Below, in pieces: positions 11,136 through 23,260 of a stretch of 64,000 nucleotides of DNA. Origin of the DNA: Rhinopomastus cyanomelas (taxonomy: Eukaryota > Chordata > Aves > Bucerotiformes > Rhinopomastidae); assembly GCA_013400115.1 (NCBI GenBank), contig VXBP01004363.1:248001-312000 (forward strand), read 5' to 3'. The notes under the pieces were generated by a model. It saw only the letters and a list, made by a program, of their open reading frames with translations, did no database searches and had not been told where the DNA came from. A program made the translations under genes and the position numbers. Positions within the stretch are counted from its first letter, which is position 1, and every line of letters starts with the position of its first letter.

Positions 11136-11220
11136 CAATCATAGAATCATAGAATCATTACTGACTGGAAGGGACCTCGAAAGATCATCTAGTCCAATCC
11201 CCCTGACACAGCAGGATCAC

Positions 11221-11763
11221 CTAGACCGAGTCACACAGGAACACATCCAGGCGGGTCTTAAACATCTCCAGTGAAGGAGACTCCACAACCACCCTGGGCA
11301 GCCTGTTCAGTGCTCCGTCACCCTCACTTGTGAAGAAGTTCTTCCTCAGGTTGATGTAGAACCATCTATGTTCCAGCTTACAACCGTTGCCCCTCGTCCT
11401 ATCACCACATGACACTGAGAATAGCCCAACTCCATCCTTGCGACACTCACCCTTCAAATATTTGTAGACTTTAATGAGGTCACCCCACAGTTTCCTCTTT
11501 TCAAAGCTAAAGAGACCCATCTCCCTCAGCCTCTCCTTGTAAGGGAGGTGTTCCACCTCTCTTATCATCTTTGTTGCCCTACGCTGAACTCTCTCCAGCA
11601 GCTCCACATCCCTCTTGAACTGAGGAGCCCACAACTGGACACAACACTCCAGGTGTGGTCTCACCAGGGCAGAGTAGAGGGGCAGAAGAACCTCTCGATC
11701 TGCTAACCACCCCACTTCTGATCCATCCCACGATGCTGTTGGCCCTCTTGGCCACAAGAGCAC
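11221..11763 (-). pseudogene. CR1 ORF2 C-terminal remnant
   Basis: A minus-strand frame of 180 codons. The translation shows LADREVLLPLYSALVRPHLE, LLERVQRRATKMIREVEHL, GLFSFEKRKLWGDLIKVYKY, CGDRTRGNGCKLEHR and PSLEMFKTRLDVFL. It ends at the usual ORF2 terminus. The first residues, before about GWLADREV, are out of frame with the family, showing a frameshift near 11700. It is not functional alone because the RT core is in another frame. Confidence 0.88.
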
Positions 11764-11948
11764 ACTACTGGCTCATAGTCATCCTGCTGTCCACCAGGAC
11801 GCCCAAGTCCCTTTCTCATACACTGCTGTCCAACAGGTCAGTCCCCAGCCTATACTGGTACCTGGGCTTATTCTTGCAAGACTCTACACTTACCCTTGTT
11901 ATAGCTCATTAAATTTTTCTCTTCCCAACTCTTCAGCCTGTCCAGATC

Positions 11949-12299
11949 TCACTGAATGGCAGCACAGTCTGCAGGGGTGTCGGTGACACCACCCAGCTTT
12001 GTGTCATCAGCAAACTTGCTGACAGTGCATGCCAATCCCTCATCTAAGTCATCAGTGAATAGATTGAACAGGACTGGTCCCAGCACCGACCCCTGGGGCA
12101 CTCCACTAGACACAGGCCTCCAACTAGACTCTGTCCCATTGACCACTGCTCTCTGACTTCTACCCTGTAGCCAGTTCACCATCCACCTTACTAAACAAAA
12201 ATCTAGGCCATACTGCCTGAGTTTGGCTGCGAGAATGCTGTGAGAGACTGTGTCAAATGCCTTACTTAAGTCAAGATCCACTGCTCTGCCATCATCCAT
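11949..12299 (-). pseudogene. CR1 RT catalytic core remnant
   Basis: A minus-strand frame of 116 codons spanning RT motifs A, B and C. Motif A reads DLDLSKAFDTVSHSIL, motif B reads SSGVPQGSVLGPVLFN and motif C reads FADDTKLGG. All three catalytic aspartates (one in motif A, two in FADD) are present. The frame closes after PADCAAIQ, where intact elements continue, so the domain is cut from the C-terminal region. RT fingers and endonuclease are absent through 5' truncation. It is the best preserved RT palm in the window. Confidence 0.93.
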
Positions 12300-12489
12300 C
12301 CACCTGGTTATGCCCTCATAAAAGAAAAACTAAAAGAAGCAAAAATAATTCTGTGTCTTCTCTCATGCATATATAAATGAGCTGGGCAGTGTGGGATCAT
12401 AACTAACAGCAACAATCTTAGCAGTTTTCTGAAGTAGCTTGTGCTGTAATTTGCTGTTAATGCTGTGAATTGTTCTCCCTGGCTACGTT

Positions 12490-12540
12490 TCATAGAACGG
12501 CTTAGGTTGGAAGGGACCTGAGAGATCATCTTGTTCCAAC
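12490..12540 (-). mobile_element. CR1 class D tip, minus strand
   Basis: Only the last 50 or so bases of a class D end are present: reversed tail CATAGAACGGCTTAGG, then GGAAGGGACCTGAGAGATCA. It is very short, as expected from early 5' truncation. Confidence 0.75.
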
Positions 12541-12923
12541 TATCACAGGTCTGCTTGCTTTGCCCTTGTAGTTCTACTTGTCTCAGTGTAGCGAACAGAT
12601 ATGCCCCTTTCCTGTTAATCTGCTACTCTTCTTCACTGTGAAACAAAGACACCGACGGCTGTCATGAAAAGGACAATATTCAGTTCTTGGGGTCCAGCTG
12701 TGGGAATAGAATTGTTTCCACCTAAGAGTTGGTTATAGACAAAGGCAAATTACAAAAAATCCCTTGGAGGTTTTGGTCCTTGGTCCTCTGGTCCTTTTGC
12801 TAATCAGTCTTTAACCACTCCTTTTGGTCAAGGAGCAAAGGATATCACAAGGTGTAGTACAGGGCACTCTGCTGGATAGTATAGACGTACTGACATGCAA
12901 TGCTGGGATATGACACTATCTTT

Positions 12924-13012
12924 AATCACAGAATCACAGAATTATCAAAACTGGATTCCTAGTACCCAACCTAAACCTCCCCTGGCACAGCTTCAAACCA
13001 TGCCCTGTCTTA
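12924..13012 (-). mobile_element. CR1 remnant with internal deletion, minus strand
   Basis: A reversed octamer tail (AATCACAGAATCACAGAATT) is followed after about 30 bases by CCTCCCCTGGCACAGCTTCA, which in intact copies lies about 200 bases further from the tail. The intervening UTR and coding part are lost. Confidence 0.65.
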
Positions 13013-13448
13013 GCTTTCCCAAGCAATATTTCAGGTCTTTTCTGGATCAAGCCAGACCAGCAGCATGTGGTCTTGGAAGTGCACCAATCAGTTTAATGTG
13101 CATGAAAGCAATTCACATGAGAGGGAGGGAAAATATAACCACATGCTTTGACTCATTTCACGCAGCAATTTGGCATTTATTTACGACTACCATGGCACCT
13201 CATCAGAGCCTTATTTACTGGTTTTGCCATTTCAGGCAGAAAGTATCTCAATTACTTTCATTTTCCCCCCAAGATTCTTTGATTTGTGATCTTTCTTGCA
13301 CTTTTCCTGAAAGGTTAAGTAAACAAAAATGAAATGAGCATTACCAAATTCAAAATGTCTTAGCCGCCAAAACTTTGCTTCAAGCTTGACACAAATAAAA
13401 AGATTAAAAGAAATCAGGCACCATTATAAAACTAATTTCTCTGTCTCT

Positions 13449-13974
13449 CCAGGGACAGAGTGGCCAGCAGGACTAGTGACATAATTCTTCCCCTGTAGTA
13501 GGCACGTGTGAGGCCTCCCCTTCAGTACTGGCTCCAGTTCTGGGCCCTTCACTTCAAGAAAGAGATTGAGGGGCTGGAGTGGGTCCAGAGGAGAAACAAG
13601 ACTGGGGAAGGCACTGGAGGGAAAGTCTGATGAGGAGAGGCTGACTCAGGGTAGGGGGGCTTTCTGCCTCTCTACAACTCCCTGAAGGAAGGTTGTGGTC
13701 AAGAGCAGGTCAGGCTCTTCTCCGAGGCAACTAGCACCAGGATGAGAGGGCAGAGCCTGAAGTTGCATGGGGAAGGTTAGGTTGGATGTTAGGAAGCCCT
13801 TCCTCATGGAAAGGGACCCTGGAATGCACTGCCCAGGGCAGTGGCTGAGTCCTCATCCCTGGAGGTGTTTAAGGCCAGACTGGCTGTGGCTCTTAGTGCC
13901 CTGGTCTGGCCAATGTGATGATGTTAGGACATGGACTGGGCTGGATGAGCTAGCCTCAATAGTTCTGTGATTCT
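13449..13974 (+). mobile_element. CR1 class B, about 525 bases
   Basis: It starts within about 10 bases of the shared class B 5' point (GTGGCCAGCAGGACTAG follows) and ends in an octamer tail after GGCTGGATGAGCTAGCC. It has an internal deletion in the coding part around 13645. ORF2 remnants such as the region near CTGATGAGGAGAGGCTGACT are recognisable. Confidence 0.92.
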
Positions 13975-14634
13975 CCTGAGTTGATATCAAGATGCAGTCT
14001 AGATGAGTGCAAGGCAGTCAGGTAACGTAGTTTGTGTCAGGCAAGTAGTTTCAGCTACTCATGAAAATGTGTTTTATGTCAGGGCTTATTCTTTTGTCTC
14101 ACTTCTCTTAACGCATCTCTCTTAATATCTCTGGCCACTGCATCAATAACCAGTCCCCCTCCCACCTGTATCTTATAAATTACTTCATCAGGTCAAACTC
14201 TGCTTCTCCAGCCCCTGTCTGTTCCACAAGCTGCAATTACTGGCAGCTATAGTCTCAGTGGTTTTGGGCTGTCCTCCACGGTAAAACTATTTTAAAATAT
14301 GACTGCCTAAAGTAATGCCAATAAGATTTTTGCTACATCCACAAATTCAGGTTGGCTGTCTTAAGAATATCTGACTATACTAAATTCAGACAAATTTCAC
14401 TACATATAAAATACAGAAAAGTGCAGTGTTTTATAAGTCCTCTCTTCTGGGATGAAAGATAATCAAATAATCTTTATTTGCACATAACAGAAGTTCAATT
14501 CATATTAAAGTAGCATTCTCAGTTAATTAATCATGGAAGTCAATTAGTCAAGCACTGGAAACACTAACAAATCACACCAAGCACTATAAAATCTGGAGTT
14601 CTCTTCAGCAATCAATTTGTTTGAAGTCCTTGCC
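13975..14634. other. unique non-coding stretch
   Basis: AT-rich DNA with no recognised repeat or gene. Confidence 0.45.
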
Positions 14635-15018
14635 TGTGTGTTGGGCTGAGCTGGGATGGAGCCGATCCCTCTCCATGCCATCTCTCCCAGTGCTGTGTGT
14701 GTAGGGGTAGCTGCAGCATTGTTGATCGCACTCCAGTGTTTTGGGTACTGCTGAGCAGGCCTGGCACAGCACCAAGGCTGGGTTTTTTTTCTTTCCTGAC
14801 ATCCTGCTAGGAAGGCAGCTAAACATCATCTACTGATGGAGAGAATAATCTTTATTGCTTTTGCCTTCACACACGGCTTTTGCTTTCTGCCTTATTAAAC
14901 TGTTGTTGTCTTTACCCTGCAGCCTCTTGTCATATTTTTCTCCCTGTCGATCTAAGAAATAGGGATTGATACAGAGCCTTTGGGGCACCTAGTCCCCAGC
15001 CAGGGCCAAACCACCACA
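14635..15018 (+). mobile_element. probable solo LTR, avian ERV-L-like
   Basis: The block starts near TGTGTGTTGGGCTGAGCTGG and ends CAGGGCCAAACCACCACA, giving TG..CA ends over about 384 bases. It contains an ATTAAA polyadenylation signal at 14894, preceded by CACGGCTTTTGCTTTCTGCC and followed by a pyrimidine-rich stretch. This order matches bird ERV-L-type LTRs I know, whose 3' ends read CCAGGGTTAAACCACCACA or close. No gag, pol or second LTR is found nearby, so it looks like a solo LTR left by recombination. I could not settle a target duplication. Confidence 0.65.
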
Positions 15019-18000
15019 GACTGCAAATAAAATTCTATTAATGACATTCATGTTTGGCCATATTTCTGCAAAATAAGTAGTGGATTCCCATAATCCACTC
15101 TGACTTTCTGTTCTTGCTTAATTAATCACTGTGGCTGTGTTTTTTGAGCAATAGTTGTGTCACTTCATTAAACCTGCTATTTTTTTAAATAGTTTAAGTA
15201 TCATAAATGAATATTCACTCTCATCAAGTTCCTCTCAGCATTATTATGAGTTTTAAAACTTTATGTAAGTAAAAGTACAGTGAATTTCTCTAGGCCTGTG
15301 TAGGGGCTGGAATTCTTCACTCGATGTGCTTTGGCGACAGCCACTTTAGGTACTGCAGTACTACATAACAGAGCCTTTTGGGGAAGATTTAGTGCAAAAT
15401 CATTATTCTAATCCCCAGAAAGTTTTAAGGCTAATTTTTATATAGATGCTAAAAACACAGCATCTTTTACGAAGACACAATATGGTATCAAATGGTTTAT
15501 GACTGTGTATAACCCAAGTGTTCAGTCAGACGCATCATAGCAGTATCTTTGGTTTGCCAAGAAAAACAGCTCAACTTGAAAGGTTCTTTCCAGTCAAAGG
15601 TCATGTTTGCTGTTGGTTTTTCTACCTACTTGAGTGTGTGTTGGTTATTGAAAAGACATATGTTCTGTCAGACTTCTGTGTTTGAAGACTTTTGTTGTTT
15701 GCAGCAGACATAACTGTTTCACAGAAGCTCTGATGACAGCTTTGTACGGTTCCCTTGTATGAAGTGTCATGGATCCTTCAAGGGAAACATCTCTCTTGAA
15801 ATCAGCATCTCTGAACTGTTCTTGCAGTCATAAGACAAGATTTTCTTCCTCCTTATTAGCTGCTTTTAATGTTGTGTAGTTATTTATGGCACAGACTGAA
15901 ACTATAAATGTCGCTTCATTAATCTATGACTCAGGTTTAATGACTGCTGAGATTTGGGGTTTGGGGATTCTTAATGCAGTTCTACCATTCACCCAGCTCT
16001 ATGAGATCAACTGCCAGTTAAACATGACCTTGTAAATGGGCAGCATTCTTGCCATCTCTTAATTGCCTCTTGGGAGTAAAATACCTTTTACCTTCATTCA
16101 GTGTAGATTTCTCAACCATTAATCACTACATTCAGGATTCACAATATTTCAGCATCAGAGTTATGGCCTCTGGATTGGATTCGGGCTTTTTTTGCCACAT
16201 ATTTATGGGAATTTGGAGAAATATAGGCCCATTGAACTTCAACCACCAAACTCCTTCTGGTCTGGACAGACAATATCAGTGTTGCTAGCTAGAGACTACA
16301 TGACTGCACCTTGAACAAAATGGTTTAAGTACTTTGGAGGAAAAGGAAGAAAGACATCTGAGTTATTTTTTCTAAAGACATCAAATTCTTTTCTAAGTTG
16401 TCTTTCCTAAACATGATTAGAAATTTGCCAAAATCTTATCCTAAATAGAGTGATATTAAAAATTAACTCTGACTGATCTGATTTCATAGCTGCACAGATC
16501 ATTGTAAGCTGTTTGGCAAAAGGACACTCAATTCAACAAATAGTTTCAAAGGAAAACTTGAGAACTCTGTCATCCTCAACTACTTGTTAGGTCAGCTAAA
16601 CCACTACCCAATTATACTGGCTACAAAATTGGGAGTAAAAAACATCAAGAATAATCCTTTGCAGGTTAAATTTCTTTGATAATTTTTTAATGTACTTTTT
16701 GAGCTCTTAAAGGTTATATGATGCAAACTGCTGAGATTCACTTCTTGAGGAGAAAAATACCTGATTGAGTATAGACTGAAAGCTTTTGCAACTCCACCTT
16801 TAAAGCTTCCACTTTCATTCCCTCAACTCTTCATACAGTGGTTGCTTCTTATCACCAGCCTGCCCTAGTGACCACAGGTCACCCAGTACTTATCTGTAGT
16901 TACTTAGTATCCTCTGAATAGTTCTGGGAAATTTGCATTTCATAAGAGATGAGGTGACTTTGTTTTGGGCTGGAAGTGCTAAGGCATAGAGATTCTTAGC
17001 TAACTGTCAAATAGAGGAAGTATCAATTAGCAGGGAGGGAAATTAGTTGTACATCTTGAGATACAGTGCAGCAGTTTAAAATCTGAGCAGTGGAGTCCTC
17101 ACCAAGACAGAAGAAAGAACACAAGGTACTAAGACTGCCTTCTGTCTTAAACCAGCCTGTTTCATTTACTAGTATTTGCGTTTCAGCAAGAGCAAACTTA
17201 GCTGATAAATGATGGGTTTGAACCATTTTGAAGTTCTATGGGCTGTCTTCCATGGAAGACTGAAAGTGGTGTGTGTTAGCCTTTAAAACGAGTTAAACAG
17301 AACCTTAAAATGTAATCTTGTCCCTGTGCTGTGTAAAAGGTTACTGCTAGATTCCCTAGAAGCACAGGCGGAGAGCTAGAGTTACCTGTCTGATTTGCAT
17401 TATTCTGGTAATCTGTGTTGTTTAGCAAGGGATCATAATCAGACTCATCCTAGTTAGGGTGCTTTAAAGGGAGAGAATTGTTCCTTTGCGTTTATTCTTA
17501 TGATGATTTTAAATTGGAGCTTTGTGAGGGTGCAGGTATCACACAGTTTGTGAAGATAGAATTGATAGAAACTGTGAAGTGTAGAAAAGATCTATCAGAT
17601 GCTCAAGGTAGAAGAAAAGCTAAGTGGCTCCTTACTGGAGCACGAGAAACTATGGAGAAATTAGCTACAAATTCTTCTTACTACTAAGCAATGGTTTCCT
17701 CTTAAATTAGAGAAGCTGGACCAATGCGAGAGAGCTGCTTTTCTTACTAGTTTGATTTGTAAGTGGCTTTCCCAACCAGAAATGTCTATAGGAAATAGCA
17801 CAAAGGTGGTAAAGGAGATATGCAAGTCAATTTTTGATGAGTAAAAGGGACCTGTGGGGAAATGTGTGACTGAAACATGAGCAGACTGTAGCATAAAAAT
17901 CGTTGTAGAGGGTCAATAGTTACAAGTGCTTTCACTTGCTAATTTATAGAATTAACGATGATGCACACAGCATCTCAAAAACAAGGGTGTCTTCCTGTTC

Positions 18001-18254
18001 TAGCAGTTCAGCCTTTCTCCCAGGGCCTTTGATTCTCATATTTTCAGACCAATTTACTCCTATCACCATGTCCCTGAAAAATAATAATGGAGTCAGTTTC
18101 ATCTGCTTTGTAGAAGCACTTGAACGCCAGCTGCAGCAACATCTTCTGTGTTTCCTCTGTTTAAAGATGGGGCTCTTTGTCATGTAAACGGTTCTGCTCA
18201 AATAGTAAGAAGCCCTTTGACGTGGCTTTATAGCCAATGAAATGTACGACACTT
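15019..18254. other. long unique stretch, no feature recognised
   Basis: This is one of the two longest repeat-poor blocks in the window. A frame open at 17454-17687 has a rather protein-like, charged translation (GRRKAKWLLTGARETMEKLA), but no splice acceptor precedes it and no family is recognised. Confidence 0.45.
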
Positions 18255-18857
18255 CACAGAGTCACAGAACATTAGGGATTGGAAGGGTCCTTGAAAGACT
18301 GTCCTGTCCAATCCTCCTGCCACAGAAGGATCACATAGACCAACTTGCATAGGAACATATCCAGGCGGGTTTTAAACATCACCAGAGAAGGACACTCCGC
18401 AACCCACCATGGGCAGGCTGTTCAAGTGCTCTGTCACCCTCACTGAGAAGAAGTTCTTTCTCATATTTATGTGGAACTTCCTATGGTCCAGCTTACACCC
18501 ATTTCTGCTCGTTCTATCACTAGATGACATTGAGCCTGGGTCCATCCTCCTGACACCCATCCTTCATATATTTATAAACATTAATGGATTCGCCCCTCAA
18601 TCTCCTTATTTCCAAGCTAAAGGGAGCCAGCTCCCTCTGTTTTTCCTCATAAAGGAGATGTTCCACTGCCTTCATCATCTTCATGGCTCTGTGCTGGACT
18701 GTCTCCAGCAGTTCTGTGTCCTTCTGGAACTGATGTGTCCATAACTGGACACAATATTCGAGATGCGATCTCACCAGGGCAGAGTAGAGGAGTAGGAGAA
18801 CCTCTCTCAATCTGCTAACCACCGCACTTCTGATCCACCCCAGGATGCAGTCAACCT
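18255..18857 (-). mobile_element. CR1 class A copy, minus strand
   Basis: Reversed tail at 18255, class A 3' UTR, then the ORF2 C-terminal region. On the minus strand VSRLREVLLLLYSALVRSHLE and TVQHRAMKMMKAVEHLL are readable in one frame, and SDRTSRNGCKLDHRKFHI in another. The 5' truncation lies near CCCCAGGATGCAG. Frameshifts split the coding part. Confidence 0.93.
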
Positions 18858-19937
18858 CATAGACAAAGTTCTATCTTACTCTTTTTCCTTTATTTTCCCT
18901 CTAGAACTAGGTGTACCATAGTCACTTTAAACATTCAAAAAGAGAAAAAGTCCTTGACATCACGGAATAGTTCTGTGATCTTTAAGAAGAGCATAACCCC
19001 TAGCATGGAGAAATAGGCCGTCTCAGTCTTTACCCTTTCCAGTTGACTTGATGGTGAAGAGATGAATTGGAAATCTCTGCTGACTCTCCAGGATGAAACA
19101 AGGGCAAAAGTAGACACAGCAGAAAGAACTGAACTGTTCTGACAGTGTGACTTTGTGTGTGAGAGAGTAGTCTGAGTTTCTAGCTAAGATCTCCAGAAGA
19201 TGCAAAGATCCATTATGATTTCCTGAGCTCTATAGCAAACACCTCTGCTGGCACTTCTGTTTGACCTCATCCAGTGCACACAGTAAAGACAATATGGCCT
19301 GGCAGAGAGGGAACTGTTACCTCCCTCACCCTCATTTAGGAGAGTAAATAAAACTAACAAATAAGCTGTGACATGTAAATGGAGGACTAATTTTCTTTGC
19401 TGTGAAATGGATCTTTAAAAAGCCAACTATAGCCCGTGTCACAGAAAAGGCATTTTCATGCTCCTCATTTAAGCCTGGTCTTAATTACTGAATGCCAGTA
19501 ACATGTTCAGCTGCATAATCAGCAGTATTTAATATCTACACTCTAATTGTAGTATAGCACAAAAGCAAATAGAAACTTACACTAGATGTTTCAAGACAAG
19601 TCAGAATAACAACTATTTTCTTAAAATCTACAAATTTGAGTGACACACGCAACACCCTTACCAATTAAAGTAATTTCAGGACATTTCTATCAAACTGCTT
19701 TTCTAACAGAAGTGCACCTGCCCTGACTTGTTTCTCTCCTCTTCTTGTCTTCAAAATCTGATGATTTTTCTAAGCAAGTTTGGCTGCAGTTGAGGTTCTT
19801 CAGCTAGTTTCCTTGCACTATCCCACAGTTTGATTTCTACGTAAGCACTTATATGTGCTTTTTTCCAGCTCCAGGATCTTAGTGAGCTAAATAGCTACTT
19901 GGTATTCATTTCATGACTACCTTCATTTTCGTTACAG
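18858..19937. other. unique stretch upstream of the candidate exon
   Basis: No repeat is recognised. It ends in a pyrimidine-rich run with TGACTAC as a possible branch site about 20 bases before the candidate acceptor. Confidence 0.4.
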
Positions 19938-20097
19938 GAATGCACCTGGGAGGCATTTGAAAGAAAAAAGGATGCTCTTAATAAACACTGGAAAGCAACT
20001 TTCAGAGAAGGAAGTGACAAATCAGTTCCAATTCAAATCCACAAAATAGGTGAAAAGAAATTAGGAGACTTCCAACAACAAAGAGAAAATGGCGTAG
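19938..20097 (+). other. candidate internal coding exon, gene not identified
   Basis: A pyrimidine-rich acceptor (CTTCATTTTCGTTACAG) precedes 19938 and a good donor (GTAG|GTAACT) follows 20097; an earlier possible donor is TAG|GTGAAA at 20049. The 160-base interval is open in the frame starting GAA. It translates to ECTWEAFERKKDALNKHWKA, then TFREGSDKSVPIQIHKIGEK, then KLGDFQQQRENGV. The translation is charged, with two tryptophans and balanced composition, unlike the low-complexity chance frames nearby. I do not recognise the protein. A class B CR1 begins 40 bases after the donor, as could occur in an intron. It may still be a chance coincidence of splice-like sites and an open frame. Confidence 0.33.
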
Positions 20098-20137
20098 GTA
20101 ACTCTGGAAATTGTGCAACCACTGTGGATGAAACTGT

Positions 20138-20320
20138 TGATCTGACACTGGCATGGACTGCCCAGGGCAGTGGTGGAGTTCTCATCCCTGGAGGTGTTTA
20201 AGGACAGCCTGACTGTGGCCCATAGTGCCCTGGGCTGGCCAATGTGGTGATGTTAGGGCCTGGGCTGGGCTGAATGAGCTCAGAGGGCTTTTCCAGCCTC
20301 AATAATTCCATGATTCTATG
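20138..20320 (+). mobile_element. CR1 class B 3' end
   Basis: It begins around CTGGCATGGACTGCCCAGG and ends in octamers after CTTTTCCAGCCTCAATAATT. Only the last coding part and the UTR are present. Confidence 0.92.
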
Positions 20321-20988
20321 AAACCATCTAGCAAAAGCTATGCAAAACTCAACAGAGATGGAGAACTGTTTATTTCCGATTTTCCAGATTAAAAGGTGCA
20401 AGATTTAAAATAGGCTGACATATGGAAAGGACCCAAGAACTATGTTTGGAGTTTTTGAGTAGGTAATTTATTCTCCAGCGGGTGCACAAGGGCTTGCGCC
20501 ACCACAAAACGTGCACATCATTTTAGTCCAGTCTGCGACTTCCCTAGAATCTGCGGTGACGATGATGTAACTGAACGCAGGGTGTTTTGGTTCAGTATTG
20601 GTCTTGTATATATACATTTAATTTTATCTTTACTTTCACTAAAGCTGCTGTCATCTTCTAATCCGATTCATAAATCTCTGTTATTCCCTTTTTGGCAAAG
20701 AGGAATTCTATTATTCACCTCATGGCCAGTCCAGCCTCAAACCATGCCAGTTCTTCCGAGTTTAGTCTCTGCTTCACAAGTGCTTGTTGTGTAGGAGTCA
20801 TCCACAGGACAAAACAGAAAAGCCAAAGCACATATTTCCTTGAGTTTTCTAAACCCAGGAGAAGACAAAACAGTTGTGTACTAATCTTTTTGCATAATTG
20901 CAGGAACTACTCAGTGTGACCAAACTGTATTTGAAGGAACGGGGAAACATCGTTCTGAATCACAAACAACTTGATCAAGTGGTGTGTT
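20321..20988. other. unique non-coding stretch
   Basis: No repeat or gene is recognised. Confidence 0.4.
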
Positions 20989-21134
20989 GAATCGTAGAAT
21001 CACAGAATCATGGAAAGGCCAGGGTTGGAAGGGACCTTAAAGATCAATTAGTTCCAAACCCCCTACAGAGGCAGGAACACCTTCACTATGTCCAGTTACT
21101 CAGGGGCAAATGAAACCCACCTTGTACCTCAAAC
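20989..21134 (-). mobile_element. CR1 class D 3' end, minus strand
   Basis: Reversed tail TAGAATCACAGAATCATGG, then GGTTGGAAGGGACCTTAAAG and GAGGCAGGAACACCTTCACT, as in the class D copy at 34516. It degrades after about 21115. Confidence 0.88.
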
Positions 21135-21488
21135 AATTTTGTTTTAAGAATTGATTGGACCTATCAGGTAGGAAGTGCTTGTGAAATTAACCTCTTTGCA
21201 ACAGACTCTGTCATGGTACATTTTCAGTTATAAAAACGTCTTAGTAACAGAATCGATCAGCTTAACACCACACTGAATTTTACAGGTACTACTAAGTCCA
21301 CCAAAGCCTTATCACTGTCATTAAAAGAGCACGCCCTTCAGATTTCCTCAATTAGATGTCCACACAGACTTGATAATTTTGTCCAGTGTTTTGATCACTG
21401 TCTCAACAGCTATTAAAACCTTGTTTCTTTTAGCATTAGCTACTGTATTAGTAAACAAATAAAAATATACAGAATACAGATCTTTATA

Positions 21489-21576
21489 CATAATTGAGGC
21501 TGGAAAAGACCTTGAGCTCATCCAGCCCAGTCTATAATCTAACATCAAGATATCAGCCAGACCAGAACACTAAGAG
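21489..21576 (-). mobile_element. CR1 class B 3' tip, minus strand
   Basis: Reversed class B end: ATTGAGGCTGGAAAAGACCT, CTCATCCAGCCCAG and ATCAGCCAGACCAGAACACT. It stops after about 90 bases. Confidence 0.85.
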
Positions 21577-23082
21577 GGACATAGAGTTTGGACAGCATAG
21601 AGCACAGAAGCTGTATAAATCTGCTCTCAGCTACCTTAAGAGTGATTCCCTCCAAAATTAACTTCCTTCTGTTTTCTGTTGCTCCCCTCTAATAGTTTCC
21701 TGCATTTCCATTCTCTGTATCAGGAACTTACTACTCCCATCTTCCATACCAGCACGTCCCATTAAGAGACTAGTAGCTGAACTCAGCAGTATGGACCACA
21801 CTATGCCCATCCTTGCCAGCCATTTCCAGGGGCTGGTGCTCACCACTGTGCTGCTTTGATGCCTCCACTGTCTATAGGGTCTTTCTATCACATAGTAATC
21901 TGTACCCCTATCTTCATCTCTTTCTGCTGGGGTTTTTGCTTACAGTACAAACACTGATGCGAAGTGGAAACTTGGAATCCACAGAGGCAATGGATAAGAA
22001 TAAGATCTTTTCACAAACATGAGCAGGAAGACAACTGTAGGCACCTAGCAGGGCAAGGGCAAAGGAAAGGTTATATTAGTCACCCGGCTTGTGTCCACTG
22101 CACCAGCACATCTTATTAATCAATATGATGGATCATAAGATGAACTTCTGTAGGGACAGTGCTTCATGTGATGAACTACATTACTAAAATGATTCCCATG
22201 TTAATGGGAGATTAGATGAATCATGAGTAACTGGAAATACTTAGCTCAAGAGAAATATTTAGCCTTTCAACTCTAACCTGTCACAGCAAAGGACTTGCAA
22301 CCAGAGCCTTAATTTAGTTTTAAATTATTTCTTCTCCTTTTGATTCATGCCAACAGAGTTGACTAATTTCAACAAACGAGCTGCACTGAACTAGTGAAAA
22401 GGAATAAAATTGAACTGAACTGAAAATTAACAGAAAAAATCCAGTTCCATTCTGACAGGCCAGGAGAAGACTAGTTGCTATGTAAAGGATTCACAGTCTC
22501 AGGAAGAAATGTTAAGCTTCCACATCCTGTGAAAGAACCAGGATTCTAAGCTTTCTCAGACCTCTTTAGAAAGAGGCGAGCTGTTTAAGTGGAGCATGAC
22601 AGTTTCTCCAGGCTAGATTACACTATTAGCTCTGGTTGACTGTTATTTAAACAAAGGACTTATAAAATAATGTGGTTCTGTCATTACCGTATGGGTCCTG
22701 ACCACCAGAAAAGCTATCCCACGGAACCCTGTTAACAGAAACCACACTGCAGTGAAACGATGGTTTACAAGTCTTTAAAATAGGAAACACAACTCACTTT
22801 GTGGTAAAGCAGTAATTTCATGCATGATCTACTGTGTTTATGGATATGAAAATATGATGACTAGTGCCTAATAAAAATGTTAATGTAGGCATTACTTATT
22901 CATTAGGAAATCACTGATTGGAATATATTGATTGGATTTGTTCATTCAAGATGCTGAGATTCCTCAGATGAAATATCTCTTTTTTATTATTTCTAACTTA
23001 AGTTATAAAGCATCAATCTTATAATTTATTTATTTTATTTATATTACAGAACACCAAAACCAAATGCCTAGGCACACTTCAT
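21577..23082. other. unique AT-rich stretch
   Basis: No gene or repeat is recognised. An AT-rich run of TTTATTTATTTTATTT type lies near 23025-23045. Confidence 0.4.
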
Positions 23083-23260
23083 CACACAACAGTTTTGATT
23101 GGAAAAGACCCCTAAGATCATTGACTCCAACTACCAATTTCACTACTAAACCATGACTCTCATGGCCACATCTACATGTCTTTTAAATACCCCCTGAGAC
23201 AATAGAGTGTGATGTCCAATGCTCCACTCCAGCTCTTCCTTGTCTATACACACTTTAAAT
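23083..23260 (-). mobile_element. old CR1 class E fragment, minus strand
   Basis: AGTTTTGATTGGAAAAGACC, then CCATGACTCTCATGGCCACA and ACATGTCTTTTAAATACCCC are worn versions of a class E 3' UTR. The tail is nearly erased. A second copy of the same class follows at once. Confidence 0.75.

Larger units (their letters stand above)
11136..12324 (-). mobile_element. long CR1 class A copy with RT core, minus strand
   Basis: About 1.19 kb in reverse orientation. The tail lies at 11136-11160, the class A 3' UTR at about 11160-11225, and ORF2 continues up to a truncation near 12324, shortly upstream of RT motif A. It is one of the two longest class A copies with RT motifs. It is broken by frameshifts between the RT core and the C-terminal region. 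Confidence 0.95.

Noticed and set aside
17454..17687. Charged, protein-like frame considered as an exon
   Set aside because: No acceptor with a pyrimidine tract upstream and no recognised homology.
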